Notes: generated by a model from the sequence alone, not told the origin. 64,000 nucleotides of DNA from Lutibacter litoralis (GCF_014646675.1 NZ_BMNS01000001.1:242212-306211); one strand, 5' to 3'. Numbered from the stretch's first letter, positions 1-9,916 are shown. Numbers and translations are program-made.

Positions 1-980
1 CAGCGCTAATGCTACTGCAGTTGTAACTGTAGAAGAAAGCATTGCTCCTGTTGTAATTGTTCAAAACATTACTGTTCTACTTGATGCTAACGGAACAGCG
101 ACTATTGAACCTGCTGATATTGATAATGGTTCTTCAGATAATTGTGAAATTGAAACCTTAGTTTTAGATACAACATCTTTTGATTGTACTGCTGTCGGTG
201 AAAATACAGTTACTCTTACCGTAACGGATGTTAATGGAAATAGTGCTAACGCTACTGCAGTTGTAACAGTAGAAGATGCAATTGCACCAACTGTAATTAC
301 TCAAGATATTACAATTGAATTAGACGAAAATGGAACGACTTCTATTTCTGTTGAAGATATTGATAACAGTTCTTTTGATAATTGTAGTATTGAAAGTTTA
401 TCTTTGGATACAACAACTTTTGATTGTACAGCTGTTGGTGAAAATACAGTTACACTTACCGTAACGGATGTTAATGGAAACAGAGCTAATGCTATTGCAG
501 TTGTAACTGTGGTTGATACTGTAGCTCCTATAGCAAGTTGTTCAGCTCCATTTACAATTCAATTAGATGAAACCGGAACTGCAAGTATTACTGTGGAGGA
601 TATAAACAATGGCTCTTCGGACAATTGTAGTATTGAATCTATAAGTATAGATGTTACTTCTTTTGATTGTACTTCAATAGGTGATAATACCGTTACACTT
701 ACAGTAACCGATACTAGTGGTAATACAAGTATGTGTACAACTACAGTTACTGTTGAAGACACAACAGCTCCAATTGTAATTACTCAAAACATTTCTGTGG
801 AATTGGATGAAACCGGAACTGGAACAATTTCAGCAGAAGATATCGATGACGGAAGTTTTGATGCCTGTGGTATTGCCTCTATCAGTATAGATCAAACAGC
901 GTTTAGTTGCCCAACTTTAGATGAGCATACTGTAACATTAACAGTTACAGACACCTCTGGAAACAGCGCCTCAGAAATAG
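1..980 (+). repeat. Tandem ~240-bp coding repeats of the adhesin
   Basis: About four imperfect direct repeats of roughly 240 bp encode the Ig/HYR-like domains. Copies around 163-262 and 403-502 are nearly identical at nucleotide level, while those from about 540 on have diverged more. This suggests recent duplication or gene conversion at the upstream side of the array, which continues beyond the window edge. Confidence 0.75.
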
Positions 981-1423
981 CTATTGTAACCTTTACTTCT
1001 GATGATTTGGATAGCGACGGAATTGCAGATGTTTGTGATGCCGATGTAGATGGTGATGGAGTTGACAATGCAGTAGATAACTGTCCATTAGTTTCAAACC
1101 CTAACCAAGCAGATTTAGACCGTAACGGTATTGGAGATATCTGTGATCAAGCCGAGTTAGAAATACCAAAAGGTTTCTCTCCAAACGGAGATGGTGTTAA
1201 TGATGAGTTTATCATTGCAGGACTTCATAAATATCCTAACAACAGTATTCAAATCTATAACCGTTATGGGAATATGGTGTATGAATCTAAAGCATATCAA
1301 AACTATTGGGATGGAATCTCTTCCAGTAAGAACAGAAAACTTCCTGCAGCTCCGTACTTCTATGTACTAAGCATAGAAGGAGGAAGTAAAATAGTAAAAG
1401 GTTGGATATACATCAATTATTAA
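1..1423 (+). CDS. T9SS-secreted repeat adhesin, 3' part (5' end outside window)
   Basis: The reading frame is open from base 2, so this is the C-terminal part (about 473 residues) of a longer cell-surface protein. It consists of about four Ig/HYR-like repeats of roughly 80 residues, recognised by recurring [10 protein letters not shown] and DNGSSDNC-type segments. These are followed by a calcium-binding thrombospondin type-3-like stretch ([20 protein letters not shown], then a [12 protein letters not shown] unit). The end is a gliding-motility-associated C-terminal domain ([26 protein letters not shown]), the type B sorting signal that sends cargo through the type IX secretion system. A PorP/SprF-like gene follows after 12 bp, the usual partner for type B cargo such as SprB. 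The substrate or adhesion target cannot be told. Family call is secure; function as adhesin is inference. Confidence 0.9.
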   Translation, partial: SANATAVVTVEESIAPVVIVQNITVLLDANGTATIEPADIDNGSSDNCEIETLVLDTTSFDCTAVGENTVTLTVTDVNGNSANATAVVTVEDAIAPTVITQDITIELDENGTTSISVEDIDNSSFDNCSIESLSLDTTTFDCTAVGENTVTLTVTDVNGNRANAIAVVTVVDTVAPIASCSAPFTIQLDETGTASITVEDINNGSSDNCSIESISIDVTSFDCTSIGDNTVTLTVTDTSGNTSMCTTTVTVEDTTAPIVITQNISVELDETGTGTISAEDIDDGSFDACGIASISIDQTAFSCPTLDEHTVTLTVTDTSGNSASEIAIVTFTSDDLDSDGIADVCDADVDGDGVDNAVDNCPLVSNPNQADLDRNGIGDICDQAELEIPKGFSPNGDGVNDEFIIAGLHKYPNNSIQIYNRYGNMVYESKAYQNYWDGISSSKNRKLPAAPYFYVLSIEGGSKIVKGWIYINY

Positions 1424-1435
1424 GAAAAAGATCAA

Positions 1436-2419
1436 ATGAAAAATATATTTAAAAACACGGTATTTGCACTAGTTTTAGCAATAAGCATTCAAGGTTTTGC
1501 ACAACAAGATCCTTTATACACGCAGTATTACAATAATTTTAGCTTAATCAACCCTGCCTACTCCGGTAGTCACGGGTTGTTTACCGCTACGGCTAATATA
1601 CGCAGTCAATGGGCTGGTGAGGCTGGTAGTCCAGAAACACAAACACTTTCGTTACACGGGCAAACCGGTAAAAATGTGGGTTTGGGATTGTCAATTGTAA
1701 ATGACAAGGTATATGTATTAAATGAAACCCACGTATTTGCAGATTTCTCCTACTCTATAGCAGCAAGTGAAGACGCTACTTTGGCATTTGGACTGAAAGC
1801 CGGTGGAAGTTTTTTAAACGTAGACTTATTGGAATTAGGAATTGAAAACGATAATTTATTTAGTGAAAACATCAACCAGTTCAATCCAAATATTGGAGCA
1901 GGTGCTTTTTATTATACCGATAAGTTTTATGCAAGTGTGTCTACTATAAACATTTTAAAAACAAAACGATATGCAAAAAGCAGCAATGTTGTTTCAAGTG
2001 CCTCAGATGAAATGGTTTTTTATATTTCTTCAGGTTATGTGTTTGATTTAAATGAAACCTTTAAACTAAAACCTTCGGTAATGTTTAGAGCGGTAAACGG
2101 AAGTCCGTTATCAACAGATATTTCTACAAGTATTTTATGGAATGACAAGTTAGAATTTGGACTCTCACATAGAATAGATGAGTCTGTTTCAGGGCTTTTT
2201 CAAATGAGGCTGACAGATAATTTAAAGATAGGATATACTTATGATGCCATCACTTCTGAACTTTCAAATTACAACAATGGTTCCCACGAATTTAGTATCA
2301 TCTTAAACTTAGGAGGAAGTGAAGCCAATAAATCTAAAAGAAAACCTCCATTTTATTGGATGAAAGGAAAAAACTCTGAGGAGATTATTCAAATGAAAAA
2401 TGAAACTAACGGAGATTAA
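1436..2419 (+). CDS. PorP/SprF family type IX secretion system membrane protein
   Basis: A 327-residue outer-membrane protein with a signal peptide ending near QGFAQQ, followed directly by the family-typical DPLYTQYYNNFSLINPAYSG start. The remainder alternates short strands as expected of a beta-barrel (NIRSQWAG, GLGLSIVND, LAFGLKAGGSF, FNPNIGAGAFYY, GLSHRIDE, LKIGYTYD). Members of this family sit next to type B T9SS cargo genes and are needed to secrete or anchor that specific cargo (SprF for SprB in Flavobacterium johnsoniae). The 12-bp gap to the adhesin gene implies one transcript and a dedicated partnership. The last 30 residues are basic and hydrophilic (SEANKSKRKPP...), probably a periplasmic tail. 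Confidence 0.92.
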   Translation: MKNIFKNTVFALVLAISIQGFAQQDPLYTQYYNNFSLINPAYSGSHGLFTATANIRSQWAGEAGSPETQTLSLHGQTGKNVGLGLSIVNDKVYVLNETHVFADFSYSIAASEDATLAFGLKAGGSFLNVDLLELGIENDNLFSENINQFNPNIGAGAFYYTDKFYASVSTINILKTKRYAKSSNVVSSASDEMVFYISSGYVFDLNETFKLKPSVMFRAVNGSPLSTDISTSILWNDKLEFGLSHRIDESVSGLFQMRLTDNLKIGYTYDAITSELSNYNNGSHEFSIILNLGGSEANKSKRKPPFYWMKGKNSEEIIQMKNETNGD

Positions 2420-2453
2420 TTTTCGGAAATTTAATCGTAACGTTTTATTAATT

Positions 2454-2484
2454 AAAGAGCCACTGAGTGAGTGGCTCTTTTTTT
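2454..2484 (+). terminator. Rho-independent terminator after sprF-like gene
   Basis: A perfect 10-bp stem (2454-2463 with 2471-2480) and a 7-nt loop are followed by a run of T to 2484. It lies between convergent genes. The 5' A-run would also give a short U-run on the minus strand, so it may serve both sides. Confidence 0.9.
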
Positions 2485-2499
2485 GGGGTTTCTTGAGGT

Positions 2500-2859
2500 T
2501 TACTTTGAAACTTCTAAAACATCTTTAATAATTTGCTCAAATTGGTGTTTTGGTAAAGCACCTTGTGCCATTTGAGGTTCAGCATTTTTTGGAACAAATA
2601 AAATAGAAGGAATACTTCTAATTCCAAAAGCAGCAGCTAATTCTTGCTCTGCTTCTGTATCAACTTTATATATATTTACTTTTCCTTTATAATCTTCACC
2701 TAACTCTTCAAGAACAGGAGCAACCGCTTTGCAAGGGCCACACCAGTCTGCATAAAAATCAATTACGCAAGGAATATCTCCTTCAAATTTCCACTCTTTA
2801 TTTTTTTCGAAATTAAAAACTTTCTCTAAAAAAGTTTCTTTTGTTAATAATTCTGTCAT
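2500..2859 (-). CDS. trxA: Thioredoxin
   Basis: A 119-residue cytosolic thioredoxin, normal family length, no signal peptide. The redox site is DFYADWCGPCKAVAP with the CGPC pair, and the cis-proline loop is in GIRSIPSILFV. An N-terminal extension of about 25 residues precedes the first thioredoxin strand. It likely reduces protein disulphides and donors such as peroxiredoxins. It is monocistronic: a terminator-like hairpin lies at its 3' side (2454-2484) and a possible -7 box lies 76 bp upstream of the start. Confidence 0.9.
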   Translation of the reverse strand: MTELLTKETFLEKVFNFEKNKEWKFEGDIPCVIDFYADWCGPCKAVAPVLEELGEDYKGKVNIYKVDTEAEQELAAAFGIRSIPSILFVPKNAEPQMAQGALPKHQFEQIIKDVLEVSK

Positions 2860-2934
2860 TTTATTTATTTTAATATTTCTTATATAGCAATTACTATACC
2901 ATTATATTCGACGACAAAGTGACACAAAATCTTA

Positions 2935-2942
2935 CAAAACTA
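2935..2942 (-). promoter_or_regulatory. Possible -7 box upstream of trxA
   Basis: On the minus strand this reads TAGTTTTG, matching the Bacteroidota -7 consensus TAnnTTTG. No TTTG -33 box is found 19 bp upstream, so support is partial. The rest of the 340-bp gap 2860-3199 holds the hairpin at 3099-3141 and no convincing gene. Confidence 0.3.
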
Positions 2943-3091
2943 GAGTAACAAAAGTTACAACTATAGATATAAACGTAATTTCAACTATTACTCCTACTGC
3001 TCTAGTTGCCATTTTAAATACAATTTTAATATATGTAAATTGGAAAAAATTTAAAACCCACAAGTAACAAATACATAGGCTGTAATTAGAA

Positions 3092-3141
3092 TCAAAAATT
3101 TCAACTCCGCTCAATAACCAATTTATTGAGCGGAGTTGAAA
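3092..3141 (-). terminator. Terminator for the small secreted-protein gene
   Basis: A perfect 19-bp inverted repeat (3099-3117 with 3123-3141) and a 5-nt loop are followed on the minus strand by a U-rich tract (positions 3098-3094). It lies 58 bp past the stop of the gene at 3200-3526. Confidence 0.85.
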
Positions 3142-3199
3142 GAAGGCTAACTTAAATTTTGTTTTATACCAGCCTATATGTAAAATTTATACTAAAATA

Positions 3200-3526
3200 T
3201 TACTTTATGTTGATTGCCAAAGTATAATGTCTATTAGCTCTTCCTGGATTTTCTAGCGTTTTATTATTTAAAGTTTCACGAATAAAATTTAAAACTTGCT
3301 TGTCTCTTGAATTTACTTTTAAAACAACTATTTCCCCTTCTGAACTAAATGTAAAAGTCACCTGTACTAAAACTTGGTTTTCAACTAAAGATTCTGAATT
3401 TTCAACTAATTCTACAATTTGTTTTCTTATTTCATCTTTAGAAACATCCGGTGTAATAATTGTACTTGCAAACAAACTTGTTGTTCCAAATACTAATGCA
3501 ATTGCCAATAATCTAAACTTGTTCAT
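3200..3526 (-). CDS. Small secreted protein of unknown function
   Basis: A 108-residue protein with a clear Sec signal peptide (MNKFRLLAIALVFGTTSLFA). The mature part is about 85 residues with alternating strand pattern (VLVQVTFTFSSEGEIVVLKV) and a helix, ending in HYTLAINIK. The fold pattern vaguely recalls TonB C-terminal-like small periplasmic domains found in many flavobacterial hypothetical proteins, but I cannot assign a function. It is monocistronic with its own strong terminator downstream. Upstream 3527-3718 is AT-rich with no gene seen. Confidence 0.75.
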   Translation of the reverse strand: MNKFRLLAIALVFGTTSLFASTIITPDVSKDEIRKQIVELVENSESLVENQVLVQVTFTFSSEGEIVVLKVNSRDKQVLNFIRETLNNKTLENPGRANRHYTLAINIK

Positions 3527-3718
3527 TTTATTTAATTTTAAAAATTATTTTCATTTATTTAACTATTCAAATTTATGACAAATTTACACCTGTTTTTAAA
3601 GTTGATAAGATTTAATACAAATTGAATGATTTTTTTTAAAATTAAGGATTTATGATTTTATTAAGTGTTTCGTTGAATTATTTATTTATTTTTAGCGCTT
3701 TATTACCTATTTTTTACA

Positions 3719-5785
3719 CTATCTTAAATTTGGAGAAAATCCATTTGGAGCATTTTTCGGCGTATTTGGGTTGGTTATCAAATTATTGTTTGCATCTGAA
3801 TAGCATTTCCATTCACTAATTGTAAATATTTTATTTGGCTCGTTTATATCCAAATTTCGTATTGCTTGTCCGTCTAAATATTCCCAATTTGTTCCATTCC
3901 CATCTTCACCAATTACTCCAAAAATATCTATTCTGTTTCCTGAATTGTCAACCAATTCATAAACATCATCACCATTTCCTGATATATAAGTAGATTCTAT
4001 ATTTGGAGTTATAGAAAACATATCTACAAATCCCGTATTTGCAACTATTATAAAACCACCTACAGGAATTATAATTCCAGAAAACACTACTGAAGAACTT
4101 GATGCGGTAGTTGCTCCATTTACATATTTATTCAATCTCCAACCTGATAAATCAATTTCTGTTTCACCTGCATTGTACAATTCAACAAACCTAGAAGAAA
4201 CACTATTTTTTGGGTCTGCCACTTCTGTAATCATTATTTTAGGAATAATAATTGGACATTCTTTATAAGCATCAGCAAATACAACATCTTCCAATTGTCT
4301 TATTTCTAAATTTGAAGATAAAACACCTGTAATGTTTCCGCTTCCTTCAGGGAACTTTTCATTTGCAAAAGTAGCTTCTCCACTTGTAAACACTCCTAAT
4401 TTAATTGGCTCGTTGCATGATTCTAAAGTTCTAATTCCATCATTATCTCCTGTAAAAAAAGCAAAAGCTTTTCCCAATTCACTTGAAGTTAATTGCACAT
4501 CCGTTACAGTTACTAATGTGTTTTTAAATTCTGAATTTTTAACCTCAGCAATAGAGATTTTAGTTGGAGTTATGGTGAAATTTTCTCCACTATTAAAAAT
4601 AAAACTGCCAACTTTTGAGGTTTCAATTTTTGCAATCCCACTTCCTTTTGGATATCCAATTGTTAAAACTTCATCCATTTTGTTCATATAAAGCTTGTTT
4701 AATATTACAAAAACTTTATCTCCTCTATTATATTCTTCAAAAATTAAATCTTTATCAATCAATAATTGGATTCCAGCAGCAGGATTTTCTATTGCATCTT
4801 GAATAATTAACCTGTTTTTAAAATTTCCAGATTCGTCACTAGAAACAACGTAGCCTTCAACAACATAATTATTTTCAACTCCAAACTCAACTAGACTGTT
4901 ATTATACATTTCTGTAATTTCTAATATTGAACTATTTGGCGTTACTACCTGTGAATAATCACATCTGGCTTCTGTAAATTTTACATCTTCTACACCTCTA
5001 ATATACAATTGAAAGTCTTCATAATAATTACTGAAAATTGCGATTACACTTCCTTTTCCTTCTGGTAATAACTGGTTTTTAAAATCCGAATAACCACTGT
5101 TTCTAAGTAACACTTCTCCTGTTAAATTACAATTACTATTAAAACTTTCTAAAATTCTATTTTCAGTTGTTGAATTTTTAATATTTCCATAAGCGTTTCC
5201 AAGTTCTGAAGTTTTAAATTGTACATTATCTATTTGAATTAACATTTCTAACATATTTTCATTCAACTCATTAATAGTTACAACTTTTGGTGTAATTTCA
5301 ACAACCTCACAAGAACGAATTATATGATTTTTAACTTCCAAAGCCGGAATTCTTCCTAATTCTGTTGCAGCAGCTTTCCCTATTTGAATACTTCCAAAAC
5401 TATATCCAACAGCCAAACCTTTTAATTTTACATACACTTTTCTCCCTACATTATAGGTTGTATAAATATCCGATTGATCAATAGCAATTTTTATGGCAGC
5501 AGTCGGATTTTCAGGTTTATCTTGAATAGAAAGTGATTTGTAAATATTACCAGATTTGTCGTTAGAAACCACATAACCTTCAATAATAACATCGGTTTCA
5601 ATTTTTGTTGCACCACCAAAAGTGTACATATCTTTTATTTGAGCAATAGTGTTGGTTGAAGTTATATCAATCTCAACACAATCCACTTTTGGAGTTGAAA
5701 ATCCGTCGTCTTTTACACAACCCAAATACAAACTTGTTACAAGCAACATAAATGCGCTAAATTTTAATTTTTTTAATATCTTCAT
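3719..5785 (-). CDS. DUF5689 and lamin-tail domain lipoprotein
   Basis: A 688-residue lipoprotein: signal MKILKKLKFSAFMLLVTSLY then lipobox LGC, so probably outer-membrane anchored. It carries two DUF5689-type modules of about 240 residues each, both containing YVVSxDxSGN, LIIQD or LSIQD, and PEGKGSVIAIFSNY or PEGSGNITGVLSS. These modules resemble OB-fold-like domains. A C-terminal lamin-tail domain follows (IMITEVADPKNS, FVELYNAGETEIDLSGWRL). It is 10 bp downstream of the TonB receptor gene and so is the likely surface partner (SusD-like position, though not a SusD homologue). The divergent neighbour is a secreted nuclease/phosphatase-fold enzyme, which suggests a nucleic-acid or phosphoester scavenging locus. 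Domain calls are good; substrate is inference. Confidence 0.85.
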   Translation of the reverse strand: MKILKKLKFSAFMLLVTSLYLGCVKDDGFSTPKVDCVEIDITSTNTIAQIKDMYTFGGATKIETDVIIEGYVVSNDKSGNIYKSLSIQDKPENPTAAIKIAIDQSDIYTTYNVGRKVYVKLKGLAVGYSFGSIQIGKAAATELGRIPALEVKNHIIRSCEVVEITPKVVTINELNENMLEMLIQIDNVQFKTSELGNAYGNIKNSTTENRILESFNSNCNLTGEVLLRNSGYSDFKNQLLPEGKGSVIAIFSNYYEDFQLYIRGVEDVKFTEARCDYSQVVTPNSSILEITEMYNNSLVEFGVENNYVVEGYVVSSDESGNFKNRLIIQDAIENPAAGIQLLIDKDLIFEEYNRGDKVFVILNKLYMNKMDEVLTIGYPKGSGIAKIETSKVGSFIFNSGENFTITPTKISIAEVKNSEFKNTLVTVTDVQLTSSELGKAFAFFTGDNDGIRTLESCNEPIKLGVFTSGEATFANEKFPEGSGNITGVLSSNLEIRQLEDVVFADAYKECPIIIPKIMITEVADPKNSVSSRFVELYNAGETEIDLSGWRLNKYVNGATTASSSSVVFSGIIIPVGGFIIVANTGFVDMFSITPNIESTYISGNGDDVYELVDNSGNRIDIFGVIGEDGNGTNWEYLDGQAIRNLDINEPNKIFTISEWKCYSDANNNLITNPNTPKNAPNGFSPNLR

Positions 5786-5795
5786 AGCGTTGTTT

Positions 5796-8549
5796 TTAAA
5801 ATCTTACATAAAAATTTAAGTAGTACGAAGCTTTGTTTCCGTACCAGTATTTTGGGGCAAAAATTGGTTTTTCTAATTGTTTATCTCGTTTTAATTCGGG
5901 ATAATTTGATTTTCTGGATTGTTCAAAGCCTCCAGTTTTAAAAACTTCGCCCAAAACATTATTTACCCCAATAAAAAAACCGGCATAATAATCGTTAATT
6001 TTCCAAGACTTTCCTCCAACAGCATTTAGCAGAAAAGCATCTTCAAATTTTTCTTGTTCTAATAAATTATCAACTTGATTTTGAGTTACTTCAACACCAG
6101 TTTCATCATCTAAAAAAGGAACTCCGTCTGCATCTGTATAAAAATTATCGGTTCTTAATAATGGAGAAATATCTAAGTAATTATTACGTAACAAATTTCC
6201 ATTTAACTGAAACCACCAATAGTTTGGATCCCGGTATTCAAAACCTAAAGAATAAGCTTCTTGCGGCGTTCCAGAAACACGGTAATTTTTTAAAAAAGCT
6301 GTTCCAAAATCGCTAGTTTCATTAACAAAACTTTCCGATTGTAAATACAATTGTGGGTTATTATTATACGTAAATTGACCAAATGAGCCAACTGCAATTA
6401 ATTTTACAGATGGAACAACCTGATATTCAAAACTTAATTCTGCTCCAATATTCTTTTTAGAAACTCCAGTAATAATTTCGTTTACAAAATCTGCTTGATC
6501 CCCCAATAATCCCTCAGCAAAAAAGAAAGATGTTTCTATAGCATCTGTAAAATTTGTATAAAAAGCTGTCGCTCTAGCTTGTATTTTTAAACCTCTAAAA
6601 ATGTAATTTACATCACCTGTAGTCACTTTTTCGCTAGTGAGATTAGGAGTTATATTATTGTTAACCCTAGAGTTTGAAAATGCCGTTCTAATTGTTGGTG
6701 CATTTGAAATGTATGCTGCATTTACATTTACCAAATGTCGACCTGTAATCTTATAGGTGAATCCTCCTTTTAAACTCGCATCTACAAAAGATTGTTTTTC
6801 ACTTTTTCCAAAAGAACTATTTTCATAAGTTCCGTTTTTAAACAATCCATCTCTTTGATAATTCGTGCTTTTAAAATTTAAAGCAGCGAAATAATCTAGC
6901 TTGTTTTTAGAAAATTGTAGTTGCGCAAAGGTACTTGCAACTGAAGCGTTTATAGTGTAATTGTATTGGAATTTATCGTTAACCTCGATCAACCTATTTG
7001 GGTTGTTTAAATCATTTTGTCTGGCTTCGCCTTCAGCATATTGATCTAAATCTACAAATCCATTTCCCCCTAATAAGTCTATCATATTTCCATAATTACT
7101 TGAGGTCAAATTTTTAAATGAAACTCCTGCATGTAAATTTAAATTACTCCCAATATTTTTTGCTAAAACCGTACTTATAGTAAGTTGATTGTCATCCACC
7201 CTGTCTTCATATAAATAATATAACGAATTACCATTATCCGTATTTTTCTGATATATTTCTTGCCAATTTAATTGCCCGTTATTTAAAAATTCTTGTTCGG
7301 CTAAATACGCATTTGTATAATCTAAATTATCATCAAATCGTAAAAAACTACTCGGCAAGTATTTCCAATACGTTGGATCTGGATTTGGTGCGTTAAAATA
7401 TCCCAATCTGCTATTTCCAATATGCCCAAATTGATACGCTAAGGTTGTTTTTAAAGTGGTTTTTTCTTTTTCGTAAAAATGACTGAACATTACAATAGGT
7501 TCAAAGATCTCTTTAATTCGAGCGTTTCTCTTATCTCCCTCTTGTTTTCCCCAGTAAGCATTGTATTGCGAGCCTTTTAAATCGTACACTTCTTGTGTAT
7601 TTGGTGAAGATTTCCCTCTTCGGTTTAACGAAGCGATAGCTGTAATGTTTATACTATGATTGCTATTTAATTTCTTTTCTGCAGCTATAAAGGCAGCCCA
7701 AGCGTTGTATGAAGTACCCTCCAAATAACCTTCTTGGGCAAATCTTCTGGATGCAGAAACAGCAAATGCCCAGTTATTTTTATTAAACCCTGTTGCATAC
7801 ATTGCCATAACACGACCGGTATAACTTTTATTTGCCGAGGCGAAAGAAATTTTTCCTCCAGGCCTATATTCCGAGGCACGTGTTTTAAAATTTGTAGATC
7901 CTAAAAGACCTCCAAAATTATTTTCTGAAGCTTGTATTCCATTCGAAAATTCTTGATTCCTAAAAACATCATTTAAACCTCCCCAATTACTCCATCGCGG
8001 TCCGCCATCGTATAATTTATTCATTTCAATACCATTAATTAAAATGGAACCATAACTAGAGTCATAGCCACGAACTTTAAACCAGGCCTGACTAAAATTA
8101 AAGGAAGCAGCTCTTAAAAATGCATCTTTTGAAGATTGAAATAAACCAGCCGTATAATCCGAACTCCGCTCACCATCATCTAATAAATCATCATCGGTTA
8201 ACAATATTAAACTATCATCTGCAACTTCTATTATTGCTTTTGACAAATAAATAACACCTAAATTAATTGTAGTAGAATCTTCAATAATTATTGGGATTTT
8301 TTGAGATTGATATCCCTGAAAATTTAAGCGAAGCACATAAGATTCATTTGGAATTTTCTCAATATTAAAATCACCATTTATATCGGTTTCAGTAAAGAAT
8401 AAGGTATTTTCTAAGGCTATAGAAATGCCTTTTAATGGTTTTTTTGATGTGATATCAATAATTTTTCCTCGAATAGATGCGGTAGTTTGTGCATTTAGAT
8501 TATAGCCATACAAAAAGCACAAAAAACCTAGGAATAGTAGCTTTTTCAT
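5796..8549 (-). CDS. TonB-dependent receptor with carboxypeptidase-like N-terminal domain
   Basis: A 917-residue outer-membrane receptor. After the signal peptide (to NLNAQ) comes a CarboxypepD_reg-like beta-sandwich (ASIRGKIIDITSKKPLKGIS), then a plug domain (KVRGYDSSYGSILINGIEMN). A 22-strand barrel follows, ending with the aromatic C-terminus YYLNFYVRF typical of outer-membrane proteins. It should import a large substrate using TonB-ExbBD energy. Co-transcription with the DUF5689/lamin-tail lipoprotein and divergence from an endonuclease/exonuclease/phosphatase gene suggest uptake of products of that enzyme. Promoter at 8589-8619. Confidence 0.92.
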   Translation of the reverse strand: MKKLLFLGFLCFLYGYNLNAQTTASIRGKIIDITSKKPLKGISIALENTLFFTETDINGDFNIEKIPNESYVLRLNFQGYQSQKIPIIIEDSTTINLGVIYLSKAIIEVADDSLILLTDDDLLDDGERSSDYTAGLFQSSKDAFLRAASFNFSQAWFKVRGYDSSYGSILINGIEMNKLYDGGPRWSNWGGLNDVFRNQEFSNGIQASENNFGGLLGSTNFKTRASEYRPGGKISFASANKSYTGRVMAMYATGFNKNNWAFAVSASRRFAQEGYLEGTSYNAWAAFIAAEKKLNSNHSINITAIASLNRRGKSSPNTQEVYDLKGSQYNAYWGKQEGDKRNARIKEIFEPIVMFSHFYEKEKTTLKTTLAYQFGHIGNSRLGYFNAPNPDPTYWKYLPSSFLRFDDNLDYTNAYLAEQEFLNNGQLNWQEIYQKNTDNGNSLYYLYEDRVDDNQLTISTVLAKNIGSNLNLHAGVSFKNLTSSNYGNMIDLLGGNGFVDLDQYAEGEARQNDLNNPNRLIEVNDKFQYNYTINASVASTFAQLQFSKNKLDYFAALNFKSTNYQRDGLFKNGTYENSSFGKSEKQSFVDASLKGGFTYKITGRHLVNVNAAYISNAPTIRTAFSNSRVNNNITPNLTSEKVTTGDVNYIFRGLKIQARATAFYTNFTDAIETSFFFAEGLLGDQADFVNEIITGVSKKNIGAELSFEYQVVPSVKLIAVGSFGQFTYNNNPQLYLQSESFVNETSDFGTAFLKNYRVSGTPQEAYSLGFEYRDPNYWWFQLNGNLLRNNYLDISPLLRTDNFYTDADGVPFLDDETGVEVTQNQVDNLLEQEKFEDAFLLNAVGGKSWKINDYYAGFFIGVNNVLGEVFKTGGFEQSRKSNYPELKRDKQLEKPIFAPKYWYGNKASYYLNFYVRF

Positions 8550-8588
8550 TTACAATTTTTTTACAATTAACAAAAAAATATTGAAAAT

Positions 8589-8619
8589 GAAAAATAAATA
8601 CTTCTAAAATACTAACAAA
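8589..8619 (-). promoter_or_regulatory. Bacteroidota-type promoter of the TonB receptor operon
   Basis: Read on the minus strand: TTTG (8619-8616), exactly 19 bp, then TATTTTTC (8596-8589), 7 of 8 positions of the TAnnTTTG -7 box. The predicted start of transcription is about 35 bp upstream of the ATG. The divergent region 8550-8851 otherwise contains only AT-rich sequence and presumably the plus-strand promoter, which I could not identify with confidence. Confidence 0.5.
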
Positions 8620-8851
8620 CAATTAGCCTAAACACCTAAAAAAAAGCTTTTTAAAAATATTTTTTTTATTTATCTACCCAATATCAACAATCAAATCATA
8701 AATTACTTTTTAATAATATCAAATTAAAAAAATACGCTGCATTTTATAATATCTTTAATATCTTGGCTTAAAAATTGTTAGTAAATTAGCATTCTTAAAA
8801 CTTGAAAAATGAGCGTCAATTTTCAAATTATAAATCTATAAATACAATCAA

Positions 8852-9916
8852 ATGAAATATATATTAAAACTATTATTACCTCTCTTATTAATCTCAAATA
8901 CACTTTTTGCGCAAGAGAATTTTCAAATTAGAACCATTGCATTTTATAATTTAGAAAATTTATTTGATACCGTAAACGACACGCTGAAAAACGACGAAGC
9001 CAGTCCTATTATGGGAATAAAAGAAGGACGTGAAGAGGTATATCAAAAAAAATTAGCAAATATGTCTAAAGTTCTGTCAGAAATTGGGTCTAACGAGACA
9101 AAAAACTCCGCAGCTATAATTGGTGTTGCAGAAGTAGAAAACAGAAAAGTACTGGAAGATTTACTGCAAACCGATAATTTAAAAAATAAACAATACGATA
9201 TTATTCATTACGATTCTCCCGATTTAAGAGGAATTGATGTTGCCTTATTATACCAACCAAATTATTTTAGACCAACGCATCACGAAGTTTTTGAATTAAA
9301 ATTATGGAATGAAAATGGAATGCGTATTTATACTAGAGACCAATTATTAGTTTCTGGTTATTTAGATGACGAACTGATTCATGTTATTGTAAATCATTGG
9401 CCCTCTAGAAGAGGTGGTGAAGCTAACAGCAGGTCTAAAAGAGAAAAAGCAGCTTATTTAAACACAAAAATTGTTGAAAAAATTAAACTTACAGATCCAA
9501 ATCCTAAGATTATTATTATGGGAGATTTAAATGATGATCCGCATAATACAAGTTTAAAAAAGGTGCTTAAAACCAAATCTAAAAAAGCTAACGTTAAAGA
9601 AGGAGATATTTACAATCCAATGGAAGACATGTTTAGACGTGGACAAAATACCTTGGTTTACAGAGATAACATTAATTTATTCGATCAAATTATGTTTACC
9701 TCTCCTCTTTTAACAACCAAAAAAGATTATTCAACCTATAAAATGTATAAAACAAACGTGTTTAACCCACAATATTTAACTACACAAACAGGGAAATACA
9801 AAGGCTATCCGCATAGAAGTTTTGCTGGAAATAATTTTATAAATGGGTATAGCGATCATTATCCCGTTTATATGTATTTGATTAAAGAAGTAAGTGCGCC
9901 TCAACTAAAAAATTAA
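8852..9916 (+). CDS. Secreted endonuclease/exonuclease/phosphatase-family protein
   Basis: A 354-residue protein with a signal peptide cleaved after LISNTLFAQ. The mature part has the EEP (DNase I-like) fold: FYNLENLF (metal-binding Asn/Glu strand), GVAEVENRKVLEDL (Glu), HVIVNHWPSRRGGE (His), IIMGDLNDDP (Asp/Asn) and GYSDHYPVYM (terminal Asp-His pair). All catalytic positions are present, so a periplasmic or secreted phosphodiesterase or nuclease is likely. It is divergent from a TonB receptor/DUF5689 operon, an arrangement that suggests extracellular nucleic-acid or phosphoester use. Exact substrate is unknown. Confidence 0.88.
   Translation: MKYILKLLLPLLLISNTLFAQENFQIRTIAFYNLENLFDTVNDTLKNDEASPIMGIKEGREEVYQKKLANMSKVLSEIGSNETKNSAAIIGVAEVENRKVLEDLLQTDNLKNKQYDIIHYDSPDLRGIDVALLYQPNYFRPTHHEVFELKLWNENGMRIYTRDQLLVSGYLDDELIHVIVNHWPSRRGGEANSRSKREKAAYLNTKIVEKIKLTDPNPKIIIMGDLNDDPHNTSLKKVLKTKSKKANVKEGDIYNPMEDMFRRGQNTLVYRDNINLFDQIMFTSPLLTTKKDYSTYKMYKTNVFNPQYLTTQTGKYKGYPHRSFAGNNFINGYSDHYPVYMYLIKEVSAPQLKN

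Noticed and set aside
2932-3114. 60-codon minus-strand frame, with an inner 26-codon hydrophobic version from 3012
   Set aside because: No homologue recognised, no clear ribosome site, overlaps the possible trxA promoter; hydrophobic short frames are common in AT-rich gaps. A small membrane peptide cannot be excluded.
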